Source: Sphingobium ummariense RL-3
Lineage (GTDB): Bacteria; Pseudomonadota; Alphaproteobacteria; Sphingomonadales; Sphingomonadaceae
Reading direction: 5' to 3'
Length of the DNA: 64,000 bases
Assembly: GCF_000447205.1 (NCBI RefSeq)
Contig: NZ_AUWY01000074.1
Span: forward strand, 62,001-126,000
In this document: one piece after another, positions 33,581-41,332 of the stretch
Position numbering within the stretch: position 1 is the first letter of the stretch
How the letters are laid out: every line of letters begins with the position of its first letter
The notes under the pieces: generated by a model
What the model saw: only the letters and a program-made list of their open reading frames with translations
Databases searched by the model: none
What the model was told of the DNA's origin: nothing
Translations under genes and position numbers: made by a program

Positions 33581-34821
33581 ACACCCCCTTTCATCGGCAC
33601 GACTTCCGCACTCTCACCCGCCGGCATGACGATCGCGCCGACGCGCTCCGTCGCCTGCCGCAGAGGATCATCCATCAGGTGGCTATAGCGCGCTGTGGTC
33701 GCCGGCTGGCTGTGCCCCAGCAGTGCGCCAATGATCGGCAGAGAAAGGCCGGCAGAGGCCAGGACGCTCGCATAGGTGTGCCGTAGGTCGTGGACGCGCG
33801 CGGAGGGCTTCACGACCGTTTTTTCCTCGTCACCCACCTTCACAGTTTCCACCGTAACGATTCCTGCCGCGACACAGACTTCCCGCCATGCCTTCTTGAT
33901 CTCCTCGCGGTGTCCGCTGCCCCCTCTGCTGGGAAATACATACTCGGCATCCTTCCCAACCTTTTCGCGAAGGCCGGCAAGAAGTTGACGCGCTGGCGCC
34001 GATAATGGGACCCGGTGCAACGTCTTCTGCTTGGTCGTACTGCCGGGTTTGGTCCAGACGCCCGACGCCAAGTCGAATTGATCCCAGCGCGCCGCAAGCA
34101 CCTCTCCCCGGCGAGCGCCGGTGAGCAACAGCAGGCGAATGATGTTTGCCGCCTGCTGATCGTCCAAGTCGGCGAGCGCCGTTGTCAGGCTGACCAGCTC
34201 GGCGGGGGAAAGGTAGCGGTGCCGCTTCTCTTCATGATTGCGCTCTAGACCCTTCGCAGGGTTGTCGGCGCGCCAGCGCCATTTCATGGCCAGCGCGAAC
34301 ATCTTGGACAGGACGGCCACGGTGCGATTAGCGAGATAGGGCGCGCCACTGCGCGTGATCTTGCGGTGCAGCGCGTCGATATCGGTAAATTCGACTTCGG
34401 CGACCTTCTTATGCTTGAGCGCGGGCAGAATGTGCCGAGCAATAAGAGCCCTGTAGTCGCGGGCCGTCGCGGGCCGCTTCTTAGCGAGGTGTTCTTCCTC
34501 GAACCGCTTGCACAGATCCGCAATCGTCTTGGCGTCACGATCGGCTTCAACCTCAGCCATGGGATCCTGGCCAACATCAATGCGCTTCTTGAGGCTTGCC
34601 GCCTCATCGCGCGCGACACTGGTCTTCCAGTCGGGGTATGATCCGATGGTATATCGCCGCTCCCGTCCGCTGCGGGTTCGATAGTTCAGAATGAATGACC
34701 GCGCGCCAGCCGCCGTGACGCGAACGCCAAAGCCCTTCACGTCGCTGTCATAGGTGATCCTGTTGCCCTTTGCCGGCATCGGCAGGGCCTTAACGCAAGT
34801 GTCGGTAAGCTTCTGAGCCAT
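33577..34821 (-). CDS. Tyrosine-family site-specific integrase (P4-type)
   Basis: 414 residues from ATG 34821. It has an N-terminal DUF4102-like arm-binding domain (KGFGVRVTAAGARSFILNYR), a core-binding domain and the catalytic residues Arg237 (LTGARRGE), His344 and Arg347 (HDLRHTYAS), His370 (LGHSQPATT) and the nucleophile Tyr379 (ARYSHL). It sits 168 bp from attR and faces into the element, as usual for tRNA-targeting integrases. The start has no strong ribosome-binding site; the in-frame extension to 34866 is unsupported. It would catalyse integration at and excision from tRNA-Lys. Confidence 0.93.
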   Translation of the reverse strand: MAQKLTDTCVKALPMPAKGNRITYDSDVKGFGVRVTAAGARSFILNYRTRSGRERRYTIGSYPDWKTSVARDEAASLKKRIDVGQDPMAEVEADRDAKTIADLCKRFEEEHLAKKRPATARDYRALIARHILPALKHKKVAEVEFTDIDALHRKITRSGAPYLANRTVAVLSKMFALAMKWRWRADNPAKGLERNHEEKRHRYLSPAELVSLTTALADLDDQQAANIIRLLLLTGARRGEVLAARWDQFDLASGVWTKPGSTTKQKTLHRVPLSAPARQLLAGLREKVGKDAEYVFPSRGGSGHREEIKKAWREVCVAAGIVTVETVKVGDEEKTVVKPSARVHDLRHTYASVLASAGLSLPIIGALLGHSQPATTARYSHLMDDPLRQATERVGAIVMPAGESAEVVPMKGGV

Positions 34822-34826
34822 GTCTG

Positions 34827-34942
34827 CGTGTCCGCATTGTGTCCGTCCATTCAACGGACTTTCCAATGCTGCTTATGTCGCTCAATGTCCTGATTTGTCA
34901 ACGCATAATGCACGCAAAACAGCCGTTTATTTGCGGACACGG
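34827..34942. promoter_or_regulatory. Right-end integrase arm-type site candidates
   Basis: CGTGTCCGCA (34827-34836), TGTGTCCG (34838-34845) and TTGCGGACACGG (34931-34942) lie between the integrase start and attR. The last 12-mer is identical to 22733-22744 near attL. These repeats probably mark Int or Xis binding and overlap the integrase promoter region. Confidence 0.5.
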
Positions 34943-34988
34943 TCAAGATCGACGCGTTCTCACCATTTCCAAATCGGTCATGGAAAGA

Positions 34989-35034
34989 ACTTTTAATCAG
35001 TAGGTCGCTGGTTCGAATCCAGCAGGGCTCACCA
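34989..35034 (+). repeat. attR: second 46-bp copy of the tRNA-Lys 3' half
   Basis: Exact duplicate of 22646-22691. Only the 3' half of a tRNA is present (no D-arm or 5' acceptor strand), so it is not a second gene. It marks the right boundary of the element. Confidence 0.95.
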
Positions 35035-35205
35035 CCATCACCGATGAAATCCCGTGACGGCGGCCATGCCGTCGCACGGACGCGCCGCCGTTGCCAACCG
35101 TGCGGACGGCATGGGGCGCGTAACCGATCGCGTGCCTGTCCCGAACCCATCGCGCAAGGCAATGGGAGCTTGAGGACGACGACGTTGGTGCAGCGATGGG
35201 GAATC

Positions 35206-35640
35206 ATGGATGCCGGCCTGGCTCCGGGCTGGACAGCGATCCCGCTGCGCCCGCCCGCTGCGCCTGATCGTCGGCTATGGCTTCCTGGAGCATAGCTTTG
35301 CCAGGCTGGGCCGGGGCGTCGATGGATTCGCGTATTCCTGCAGGAAATCGGCATGCGCATTCCGTCGCTGCTGGCTTGGGCCACCGTGCTGGTCGAGATA
35401 TTCGGCGGCCTTGCGTTCCTGCTGGGCGTGTTCGTCGCGCTGGCCAGCATCCCGATGGCGATCGTGCCGCTGGTCGCGATCTTCACCGTGCATCTGCCCA
35501 ACGGGTTCAGTTCCATCAAGCTGCAGGCATTCGGCCGGGCTATGAGTGCGATCTTCTGTACCTGGCTACCCTCGCGGCGCTGGTGTTCGGGGCGCGGGTC
35601 CGCTCTCGATCGACCGGCTGATCGCGCGGCGGTGCCCTGA
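35206..35640 (+). pseudogene. DoxX-family membrane protein, multiply frameshifted
   Basis: Pieces of one DoxX-like protein lie in order in different frames: MDAGLAPGWTAIPLR (from 35206), LRLIVGYGFLEHSFARLGRG, VFLQEIGMRIPSLLAWATVL to FTVHLPNGFSSIKLQ, RPGYECDLLYLATLAALVFG and GPLSIDRLIARR (stop 35638). The first break coincides with an imperfect 13-bp tandem duplication (CCCGCTGCGCC at 35241 and 35254). At least three more single-base shifts follow. The intact protein would be a four-helix membrane protein of about 140 residues. It lies 172 bp outside attR and is clearly non-functional. Confidence 0.8.
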
Positions 35641-35650
35641 CCCCCGGCAC

Positions 35651-36952
35651 CTAAGGCAGCGAGTGGCGGAACACCGCGATGCGTCGGCTGGCGGCAAGGC
35701 TGGCCAAGGCAGTGGTCACGCAGGCGATGGGGACCAGAAGCAGTCCGATGCCGAGGCTGTTGCCGATGCCGACGGCGCCTGCCAGGTCGCTCGCCAGCCC
35801 GACGATCAGCGGTCCAAGCGCCGGCCCCAGCAGTCCGCTTCCGATCATAGCGAGGCTCGACGCCATCCCCTCTCGGCCAGCGCCCGCAACCAAATGGGCC
35901 GCACCGAAGGCATAGGGCAGCATGAAGGCGAAGCTGAACATCGCCGGCACGAAAAGGGCGATCGCCATCCAGGGAGTCTGGACGAACAGCGCCGCCGTCG
36001 TGGTAAGCGCGGCTACGCACAAGGCGATGGCCGGTGGGCGCAGCAGCGCGGTCGAGCCGCGTCGACGCGCGACGTCGAACCCCCTCCCCCCCAGCAGCGT
36101 CCCTGCCGCCCCCAGGAGCCCCTGCAACAGGCCGAAGGCGACGCCTGCCTCCGTCACTGTCAGTGCGTGGGTGCGGATGAGGAAGGTTGCGGCGAAGGCG
36201 TAGAAGGGCGTTGCCGCGAAGCCGATGCTGATCGCGGCGATGAAGAGCGCGCGGAACGCCGGGGTGGCGAGCAGCGCCCTGCTGGATTGCCAGAAGGATG
36301 TGCCGGCGTTTGGCCGCGCCAGGGGAGGCGTCGGCCCGGCCGCCCAGAAGGCGAGGACGCCGATCGCCGCGCCGCAGAGGCCGGCGCCGACCAGCGCGAC
36401 CCGCCAGCCGAACGCATCGGCCATCGCGCCCCCCGCGCCGAAGCCGACCATGGTGCCGATGGGTATGCCCATCGAAAAGAGGCCGAGGGAGAAACCACGT
36501 CGGTCGGGCCGGATTTTGCGCGCGATGAGCGTGTGGCCGGCGGGCACGGCCCCGGCTTCACCCAGCGCGACGCCGAAGCGGGACGCGGCCAGTGAGGTGA
36601 ACCCCACGGCAAATCCGCCCAGCGCCGTCATGGCGCTCCAGACGAGCGTGCAGGCCAGAAGGACGTTGCGCGGCGACCCGCGGTCGCACTGGCGCGCCAT
36701 CGGCAGGGAGAGCAGCACGTAGCAGAGGGCGAAGGCGATGCCGGTGATCAGCCCGATCTGCGTGTCGGTGAGCAGCAGTTCGGCCTTGATCGCTTCGGCG
36801 AGGATGAAGGGCAGGATGCGGTCGATCTGGGCGAAGATGCTCACGAGGAAGAGCGACGCGAGGAGCAGCGCAGCGCGCTTCCGTTCGAAATAGGTTCCGT
36901 CCTGAAGGTCAGGCGTCTCGTTCGCCGCGTCCGCAGTGGCTGTCATCGTCAT
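35651..36952 (-). CDS. MFS transporter
   Basis: 433 residues from ATG 36952 (AGGA 9 nt upstream). About 12 hydrophobic helices. The loop 2-3 signature appears as LPMARQCDRGSPRNVLLACT, and helix 1 carries QIDRILPFILAEAIKAEL. This QxDR...F pattern is that of the sphingomonad spinster-like MFS group often linked to aromatic-compound uptake. Substrate unknown. Located 32 bp downstream of an SDR gene on the same strand; with the AraC regulator upstream they form a likely three-gene unit. Confidence 0.85.
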   Translation of the reverse strand: MTMTATADAANETPDLQDGTYFERKRAALLLASLFLVSIFAQIDRILPFILAEAIKAELLLTDTQIGLITGIAFALCYVLLSLPMARQCDRGSPRNVLLACTLVWSAMTALGGFAVGFTSLAASRFGVALGEAGAVPAGHTLIARKIRPDRRGFSLGLFSMGIPIGTMVGFGAGGAMADAFGWRVALVGAGLCGAAIGVLAFWAAGPTPPLARPNAGTSFWQSSRALLATPAFRALFIAAISIGFAATPFYAFAATFLIRTHALTVTEAGVAFGLLQGLLGAAGTLLGGRGFDVARRRGSTALLRPPAIALCVAALTTTAALFVQTPWMAIALFVPAMFSFAFMLPYAFGAAHLVAGAGREGMASSLAMIGSGLLGPALGPLIVGLASDLAGAVGIGNSLGIGLLLVPIACVTTALASLAASRRIAVFRHSLP

Positions 36953-36984
36953 GCTGACTAGTCCTGATCCTGGTAGCCGGCGCT

Positions 36985-37941
36985 TCAAAGAGCGGTGCTG
37001 ACGGGAAGTCGCAATGCTTCCTGGCGCGGCCCGAACCGCACGCCCGTCAGTTCTTCGGACAGCTTCCACAACCGCGCCGCGACCCCGCGGTCGAGCGCCT
37101 TCGGCGGGATCCTGGCCTCGGCCGGGTCACCGCGCACGCCGCCGAACCCATCGGGCCCGTAATAGCCGCCCGGCTGGGCCGCGGGTGCGGTCGCAGCGAA
37201 AAGCGTCGGCAACGCGCCACGGGCGGCCGGCTGGAAGAGAAATGGCATGAGGGAACGGACCCGCCCCGGGATGCTGCGCGGCCCCGCCCCGTTATGAATG
37301 AGATTGGTGCGGGTGAGCCCCGGATGCGCGCCGATGCTGGTCACGCCCCAGCCGCCTGCCTCGCTCCGCCGCTGCAGTTCGAACGCAAATATCAGGCATG
37401 CCAGCTTGGACTGGGCATAGGACACCATGGGAACATAGCGTTCCTCGGCGTTGAAATCGTCGAAGTCGATCGCGCCCCGCATGGCGGCGATGCTGGATAC
37501 GGACACGATCCGCGCGGCATCGCTGCGGCGAAGAACCGGCAGGAGATGCGCGGTCAGCGCGAAATGGCCGAGATAGTTGGTGCCAAGCTGAAGCTCGAAC
37601 CCATCGGCGGTCACCCGGCGTTCGGGCGGCACCATGACGGCCGCATTGTTGATGAGGATGTCGATCCTGTCGCATTCCCTTGCCAGCCGTTCGCTGAAAG
37701 CGGCGACCGACATGAGATCGGCAAGGTCGAGCAGCGAGAAGCGTATCCTGGCTCCAGGCACCTGTTGCAGGATGTGGTCGATCGCTTCCTGTCCCTTGTC
37801 CGGGTTGCGGCCGGCCAGGATGGTGTCGCAACCGGCACGGGCGAGCGCGAGCGCATCCTCGAAGCCCAGCCCCCCGGTGCCCGTCACCACGGCGACGCGC
37901 CCGTTCTGCGGGGGAATATCAGCCACTGTCCAAGCCTTCAT
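36985..37941 (-). CDS. Short-chain dehydrogenase with shortened glycine motif
   Basis: 318 residues from ATG 37941 (MKAWTVADIPPQNGRVAVVT). Catalytic parts are present: NNAAVMVPP, IVSVSSIAA (Ser) and YAQSK (Tyr, Lys). The cofactor motif reads VVTGTGGLGFE, so TGxxxGxG has lost one residue (normally TGATGGLG in this family). This may weaken NADP binding or be tolerated. Related to retinol-dehydrogenase-like SDRs of 300-330 residues. The next gene is an MFS transporter; the upstream gene is AraC-type. Confidence 0.8.
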   Translation of the reverse strand: MKAWTVADIPPQNGRVAVVTGTGGLGFEDALALARAGCDTILAGRNPDKGQEAIDHILQQVPGARIRFSLLDLADLMSVAAFSERLARECDRIDILINNAAVMVPPERRVTADGFELQLGTNYLGHFALTAHLLPVLRRSDAARIVSVSSIAAMRGAIDFDDFNAEERYVPMVSYAQSKLACLIFAFELQRRSEAGGWGVTSIGAHPGLTRTNLIHNGAGPRSIPGRVRSLMPFLFQPAARGALPTLFAATAPAAQPGGYYGPDGFGGVRGDPAEARIPPKALDRGVAARLWKLSEELTGVRFGPRQEALRLPVSTAL

Positions 37942-38073
37942 GGCGTTCGTCCTTGTCGAAGAATTCATCTTCGACCAGCCTAGGCCGCGGAGGGCGGAGC
38001 GCCATGCCTGAACCGGCAAGTTACTTGCCCGATCCTCCAGATTCCCGCTCAACGGGGCATCGGCGCGGATGCT

Positions 38074-39054
38074 TCAGCGCGGTGTCGCCTGGGCGAGCAG
38101 CGCCTTGAAGTTCAGCACATCGCGCTTGGGCGCGACACCGAAGGACCGCGTATATTCGCGGCTGAACTGGGACGCGCTTTCATACCCCACCTGATAGGCC
38201 GCTTCGGAGACATTGGCCGCGTCCGACAGCATCAGCCGACGCGCCTCCAGCAGGCGCAGCTGCTTCTGATATTGCACCGGCGTCATGGACGTCATGGCCT
38301 TGAAATGATGGTGGAAGGAGGACGGGCTCATCATCGCAACCTCCGCCAGCTGCTCGACCCGCAGCGGCTCGCTGAAATGATCCCGCACATAGTTGATCGC
38401 CCTGGCGACGCGTTCCGCATGGGTGTCGGGAAGCGCGAGCTTGGCGATCTCCCCGCCATAAGGGCCGGTGAGGAGCCAGTAATAGAGCTCGCGCATGATC
38501 GACGGGAACAGCACCGGGATCGCGGCGCTGTTCTGCATCAGGCGGACGAGGCGCGTGAGGCAATCGGCCAGCGGTTCGTCCACCTTGCCCACGAAAACGC
38601 ACGGCCCTGAATTGGAATGGGGAAGCGGCGGCGATTCAAGCTGCTGGATCACGTCGCGCAGGGCGGCAGGATCAAACTCTATCGTCATGCCGAGATAAGG
38701 GGTTTCCGGCGATGCGCCGACCATGCGGCCGATCGCCGGGATCTCCACACTGACGACCAGGCATTCCATTTCGGTGTAGTGGAGTTTCGTATCCCCGAAG
38801 AGGATTTCCTTCTCGCCCTTGAAGACGATGCACAGCGAGGGTCGGTACATGTTGGGCACCGGCATGATCGTCTGAAAAGACCGCACGAGGTTGACGCCGG
38901 GCATCCGGGTGTCGAACCGGCCCTGCCCGCCGCCACGCGATTCCATCAGGTCCAGAACGGCGCCCATGAGGGAAGCAGGCGTCTGTCCACGCGGCCCGCC
39001 CATCCGGGCTGTAGGAAAAGGCAAGATTTCTGCGGTATTTGGCATTCTGGTCAT
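38074..39054 (-). CDS. AraC-family transcriptional regulator
   Basis: 326 residues. The N-terminal part is an AraC_N (cupin-like) effector domain (PSLCIVFKGEKEILFGDTKL, LHYTEMECLVVSVEIPAIGR). The C-terminal 100 residues are the double helix-turn-helix (LRVEQLAEVAMMSPSSFHHH, QVGYESASQFSREYTRSFG). Such proteins activate adjacent oxidoreductase genes, and here the SDR and MFS genes follow in the same direction 132 bp downstream. Upstream is a 429-bp gene-free, partly AT-rich stretch. Confidence 0.88.
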   Translation of the reverse strand: MTRMPNTAEILPFPTARMGGPRGQTPASLMGAVLDLMESRGGGQGRFDTRMPGVNLVRSFQTIMPVPNMYRPSLCIVFKGEKEILFGDTKLHYTEMECLVVSVEIPAIGRMVGASPETPYLGMTIEFDPAALRDVIQQLESPPLPHSNSGPCVFVGKVDEPLADCLTRLVRLMQNSAAIPVLFPSIMRELYYWLLTGPYGGEIAKLALPDTHAERVARAINYVRDHFSEPLRVEQLAEVAMMSPSSFHHHFKAMTSMTPVQYQKQLRLLEARRLMLSDAANVSEAAYQVGYESASQFSREYTRSFGVAPKRDVLNFKALLAQATPR

Positions 39055-39483
39055 GGGCCGATCCTTCTAGCTTGAGGGAGCTCAATCAAGCCAGTCCCAG
39101 AAATTATGACACAATGAATCAAGAGGTCAACAGATCCCATCCAATAGATGAAATGTTGCCAATTTATATAATATCAAGCCGGTTATAACGGCAATGAAAT
39201 AATCTGCAATATTATTGATCGGTTTTGCTTTTAACTATGCAAATCCGAAGATGAGGTCTCGCGCCATTTGCACAATGGCCGTTGATTTATCCTATCCGCA
39301 TACTGACGGTCGTCCATAGGGGAACGCCCAGTAGCGGATGCCGATTTTCATCGGACGGGAATAGCCGGCCGATGCCGTTTCACCTTGCGCCGCCACAGCT
39401 CTCCCTCAGGCGGCGCAGGCCACCGCGGGTGATCCCTACCCCTACCCCTGGCCCGCGGTGGCCACGATAAAAGGACCCTTTCG
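39055..39483. other. Gene-free 429-bp intergenic stretch, partly AT-rich
   Basis: Between the AraC gene (minus) and the MipA/OmpV gene (plus). Positions about 39100-39260 are markedly AT-rich against a GC-rich chromosome and probably hold the divergent promoters. The last 70 bp hold the strong hairpin described separately. I see no credible coding frame or RNA gene. Confidence 0.6.
39418..39463 (+). promoter_or_regulatory. Strong hairpin in the leader of the MipA/OmpV gene
   Basis: GGCCACCGCGGG (39418-39429) and CCCGCGGTGGCC (39452-39463) are perfect 12-bp arms with a 22-nt loop containing CCCTA-CCCCTA-CCCC. It ends about 7 bp before the AAAGGA ribosome-binding site of the gene at 39484. Without a U tract it is not a normal terminator; an mRNA-stability or translation-control element is likelier. 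Confidence 0.55.
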
Positions 39484-40275
39484 ATGCGACCAAGATTTCG
39501 TCTGATCCTGACCTGCGCCGCGCTTCTGCCGGGGGTCGCCATTGCGCAGGAGGTGCCGGTGGACGGCACGCCGCACGGCCAGATCGCCATCGGTGCGGGC
39601 GTCGCCCCGGACTATGACGGATCCGACGATGTTCGGGCGATCCCATTCCTGCTGGGCGACATCCGCTATCACGGGATCACTCTCGAATTTCGGGGTCTTC
39701 GCGGCCGGGTCGACCTGGCGTCCGATCCGCGCCTCTCGGTCGGTCCGATCATCGGTGCCCGGCTGGACCGCAAGGATGCCGACGGGCGGGTGGGCCTGCT
39801 TCCCGAGATCGACATGGCGGTCGAGGCGGGCGGATTCATCGGCTACCGCTTCGGTGGCGACAGATTCGGCCAAGGTTCGATCCAGACCGAGTTGACGGTG
39901 GTTCACGACATTTCGGGCACCTATAACGGCCTGCTCGTCACCGGGAGCGCCGGCTATGCGGCCATAAGAAGCGCCGACACCTTCCTGTCGGTCGATGTCC
40001 AGACCACATGGGCCAATGCCGACTACAGCCGCACCTATTTCGGCATCACGCCCGAAGACTCCGCGCGCAGCGGCCTGGCGGCATACAGGCCCGGAACGGG
40101 TTTTCGCGATGTCGGCGCGGGCCTGAGCGCCGGCCACTATTTCAGCCCGCATTTCGGGGTGATCGGCCGCCTGGGCGCCACTTATCTGGTGGGAGACGCA
40201 GCGGACAGCCCGGTGACGCGGGAGGGTAGCCGGTGGCAGCCGCTGGGCGGCATCACCCTCTCCTATCGGTTCTAA
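39484..40275 (+). CDS. MipA/OmpV-family outer-membrane protein
   Basis: 263 residues with a signal peptide (cleavage after VAIAQ, about residue 22). Beta-strand-rich with the family sequence IAIGAGVAPDYDGSDDVRAI near the N-terminus and a C-terminal aromatic residue (LSYRF) as in outer-membrane barrels. MipA-type proteins are scaffolds for peptidoglycan synthases or small-molecule pores. First gene of a plus-strand run reaching 43288 with very short gaps; ribosome-binding site AAAGGA. Confidence 0.85.
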   Translation: MRPRFRLILTCAALLPGVAIAQEVPVDGTPHGQIAIGAGVAPDYDGSDDVRAIPFLLGDIRYHGITLEFRGLRGRVDLASDPRLSVGPIIGARLDRKDADGRVGLLPEIDMAVEAGGFIGYRFGGDRFGQGSIQTELTVVHDISGTYNGLLVTGSAGYAAIRSADTFLSVDVQTTWANADYSRTYFGITPEDSARSGLAAYRPGTGFRDVGAGLSAGHYFSPHFGVIGRLGATYLVGDAADSPVTREGSRWQPLGGITLSYRF

Positions 40276-40286
40276 AGGAGCAAGCC

Positions 40287-40649
40287 ATGACGGATTTCGG
40301 CAATGCAACGGGTCGGGCCAGGAAAGCGCCCGATCCGCGGTCTTCAGCAGCCTCCCTGATCGCAGCGGCGGTCGCGGTGGGCCGGATGCCCGGCGAGCCC
40401 GCGACCGTCATCGACCCTGAGGTACGGCCGTCGTTGTTCGCCCGGCTGTTCGGCGGGCCGACGCGCGCCGCGCTCGCCAATCCCCGCCTGGAGGTGGTGA
40501 GAGCCATAAGCGCCTCGCTGGCCAGAGGAGCGACCGATGTCCGGGCCGATCTTCTGGCCGCGGCGCAGAAGGTCGGCCTCACGGCCGACGAATTGCGGCA
40601 GGCCTTTCCAGAGCTGACCGTCCTGCGGCGCCCGGTGACCGGCCGATGA
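40287..40649 (+). CDS. Hypothetical protein
   Basis: 120 residues from ATG 40287 (AAGGAG 8 nt upstream). Residues 20-75 are Ala/Pro-rich (SAASLIAAAVAVGRMPG, RPSLFARLFGGPTR); 80-115 are two helices (LARGATDVRADLLAAAQKVG, LTADELRQAFPEL). Its stop overlaps the following methyltransferase start (4 bp). No recognised domain. The coupling suggests a partner of that enzyme. Confidence 0.6.
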   Translation: MTDFGNATGRARKAPDPRSSAASLIAAAVAVGRMPGEPATVIDPEVRPSLFARLFGGPTRAALANPRLEVVRAISASLARGATDVRADLLAAAQKVGLTADELRQAFPELTVLRRPVTGR

Positions 40650-41332
40650 CGATGCAGCAGGGCGCGGCCTCCATCGGGCAGGGATGCGGCTGGAACCGCT
40701 TTTCCGCCGTTTTGCGCAAGGCAGTGCAGGATTTCGGAGACGGGCTGACCTTCTTCGGACGCTGGCTGCGCAATCCTGCCCATATCGCCTCCGTCGCGCC
40801 GTCCGGCCGCGCGCTGGCCGCGCTCATCACCCGCGAGATCGACGGGACCATGGGCGCTGTGCTGGAACTGGGCAGCGGAACGGGTGCCTTCGTGCCGGCG
40901 CTTCTGCGGCGCGGGATCGGCGAGCATGCACTGACCCTGGTCGAGCGCGATCCCGCCCTCGCCCGGCTTCTGGCGCGGCGATATCCTCGCGCGGCTGTGC
41001 TGAACCTGGACGCTGCCAATGTCGCGCGCCTCGCGGGGGACGCGTCCTTCGGTGCGGTGGTGTGCGGCCTGGGGTTGCGCAACATGCGCCAGCATGAGAT
41101 CGAGGCCATCCTTCGCGCCTCACTTGCGGTGATGAAACCAGGCGCAGCCTTTTACCTGTTCACCTACGGTCCCAGATGCTCGGTCCCTGCCGACAGTCTC
41201 GATCGGCTCGGTCTGGATGTCCGGCGGATCGGTGCGACCTGGCGCAACCTGCCTCCTGCGGCGGTCTATCGCATTTTGCGCAGGCCCCGACCGACCGTCA
41301 TCGACATGACGATGGGATCGGACGGATCATGA
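40646..41332 (+). CDS. SAM-dependent methyltransferase, phospholipid N-methyltransferase-like
   Basis: 228 residues. Class I methyltransferase with motif I LELGSGTGAFVPALL and acidic loop VERDPALARLLARRYP. The preceding segment FFGRWLRNPAHIASVAPSGR is the hallmark of the PmtA/LpqA-type phospholipid methyltransferase group. It may methylate phosphatidylethanolamine or another lipid at the membrane. Overlaps neighbours on both sides by 4 bp, so it is co-translated with an SDR-like protein. Confidence 0.78.
   Translation: MTMQQGAASIGQGCGWNRFSAVLRKAVQDFGDGLTFFGRWLRNPAHIASVAPSGRALAALITREIDGTMGAVLELGSGTGAFVPALLRRGIGEHALTLVERDPALARLLARRYPRAAVLNLDAANVARLAGDASFGAVVCGLGLRNMRQHEIEAILRASLAVMKPGAAFYLFTYGPRCSVPADSLDRLGLDVRRIGATWRNLPPAAVYRILRRPRPTVIDMTMGSDGS

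Larger units (their letters stand above)
22646..35034. mobile_element. Integrated phage-related element / putative phage satellite at tRNA-Lys
   Basis: About 12.4 kb between two 46-bp direct repeats of the tRNA-Lys 3' half. From right to left on the minus strand: tyrosine integrase, unknown gene, AlpA-like regulator, two tiny genes, RepA-like ATPase, small-terminase-like gene, large terminase, three unknown genes and a tail-tip protein. Then come a short convergent plus-strand gene, a plus-strand cargo block led by a ribbon-helix-helix gene, and two minus-strand unknown genes ending at a strong terminator. No portal, capsid, protease, head-tail connector, tape-measure or lysis gene is seen. 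The element is either a satellite that relies on a helper phage or a deletion-reduced prophage. All reading frames look intact, which favours a maintained element. Confidence 0.88.

Noticed and set aside
34989..35034. A second tRNA-Lys gene
   Set aside because: Only the 3' half is present; no D-arm or 5' acceptor strand precedes it. It is the attR copy.
39178..39192. GCCGGTTATAACGGC as an AraC operator
   Set aside because: Only a partly symmetrical 15-mer (mismatches inside), far from either start and with no second copy, so not reported as a site.
39282..39470. A 62-codon plus-strand gene before the MipA gene
   Set aside because: Its second half is the hairpin sequence and the translation is Pro/Arg/Thr low complexity; no ribosome-binding site.
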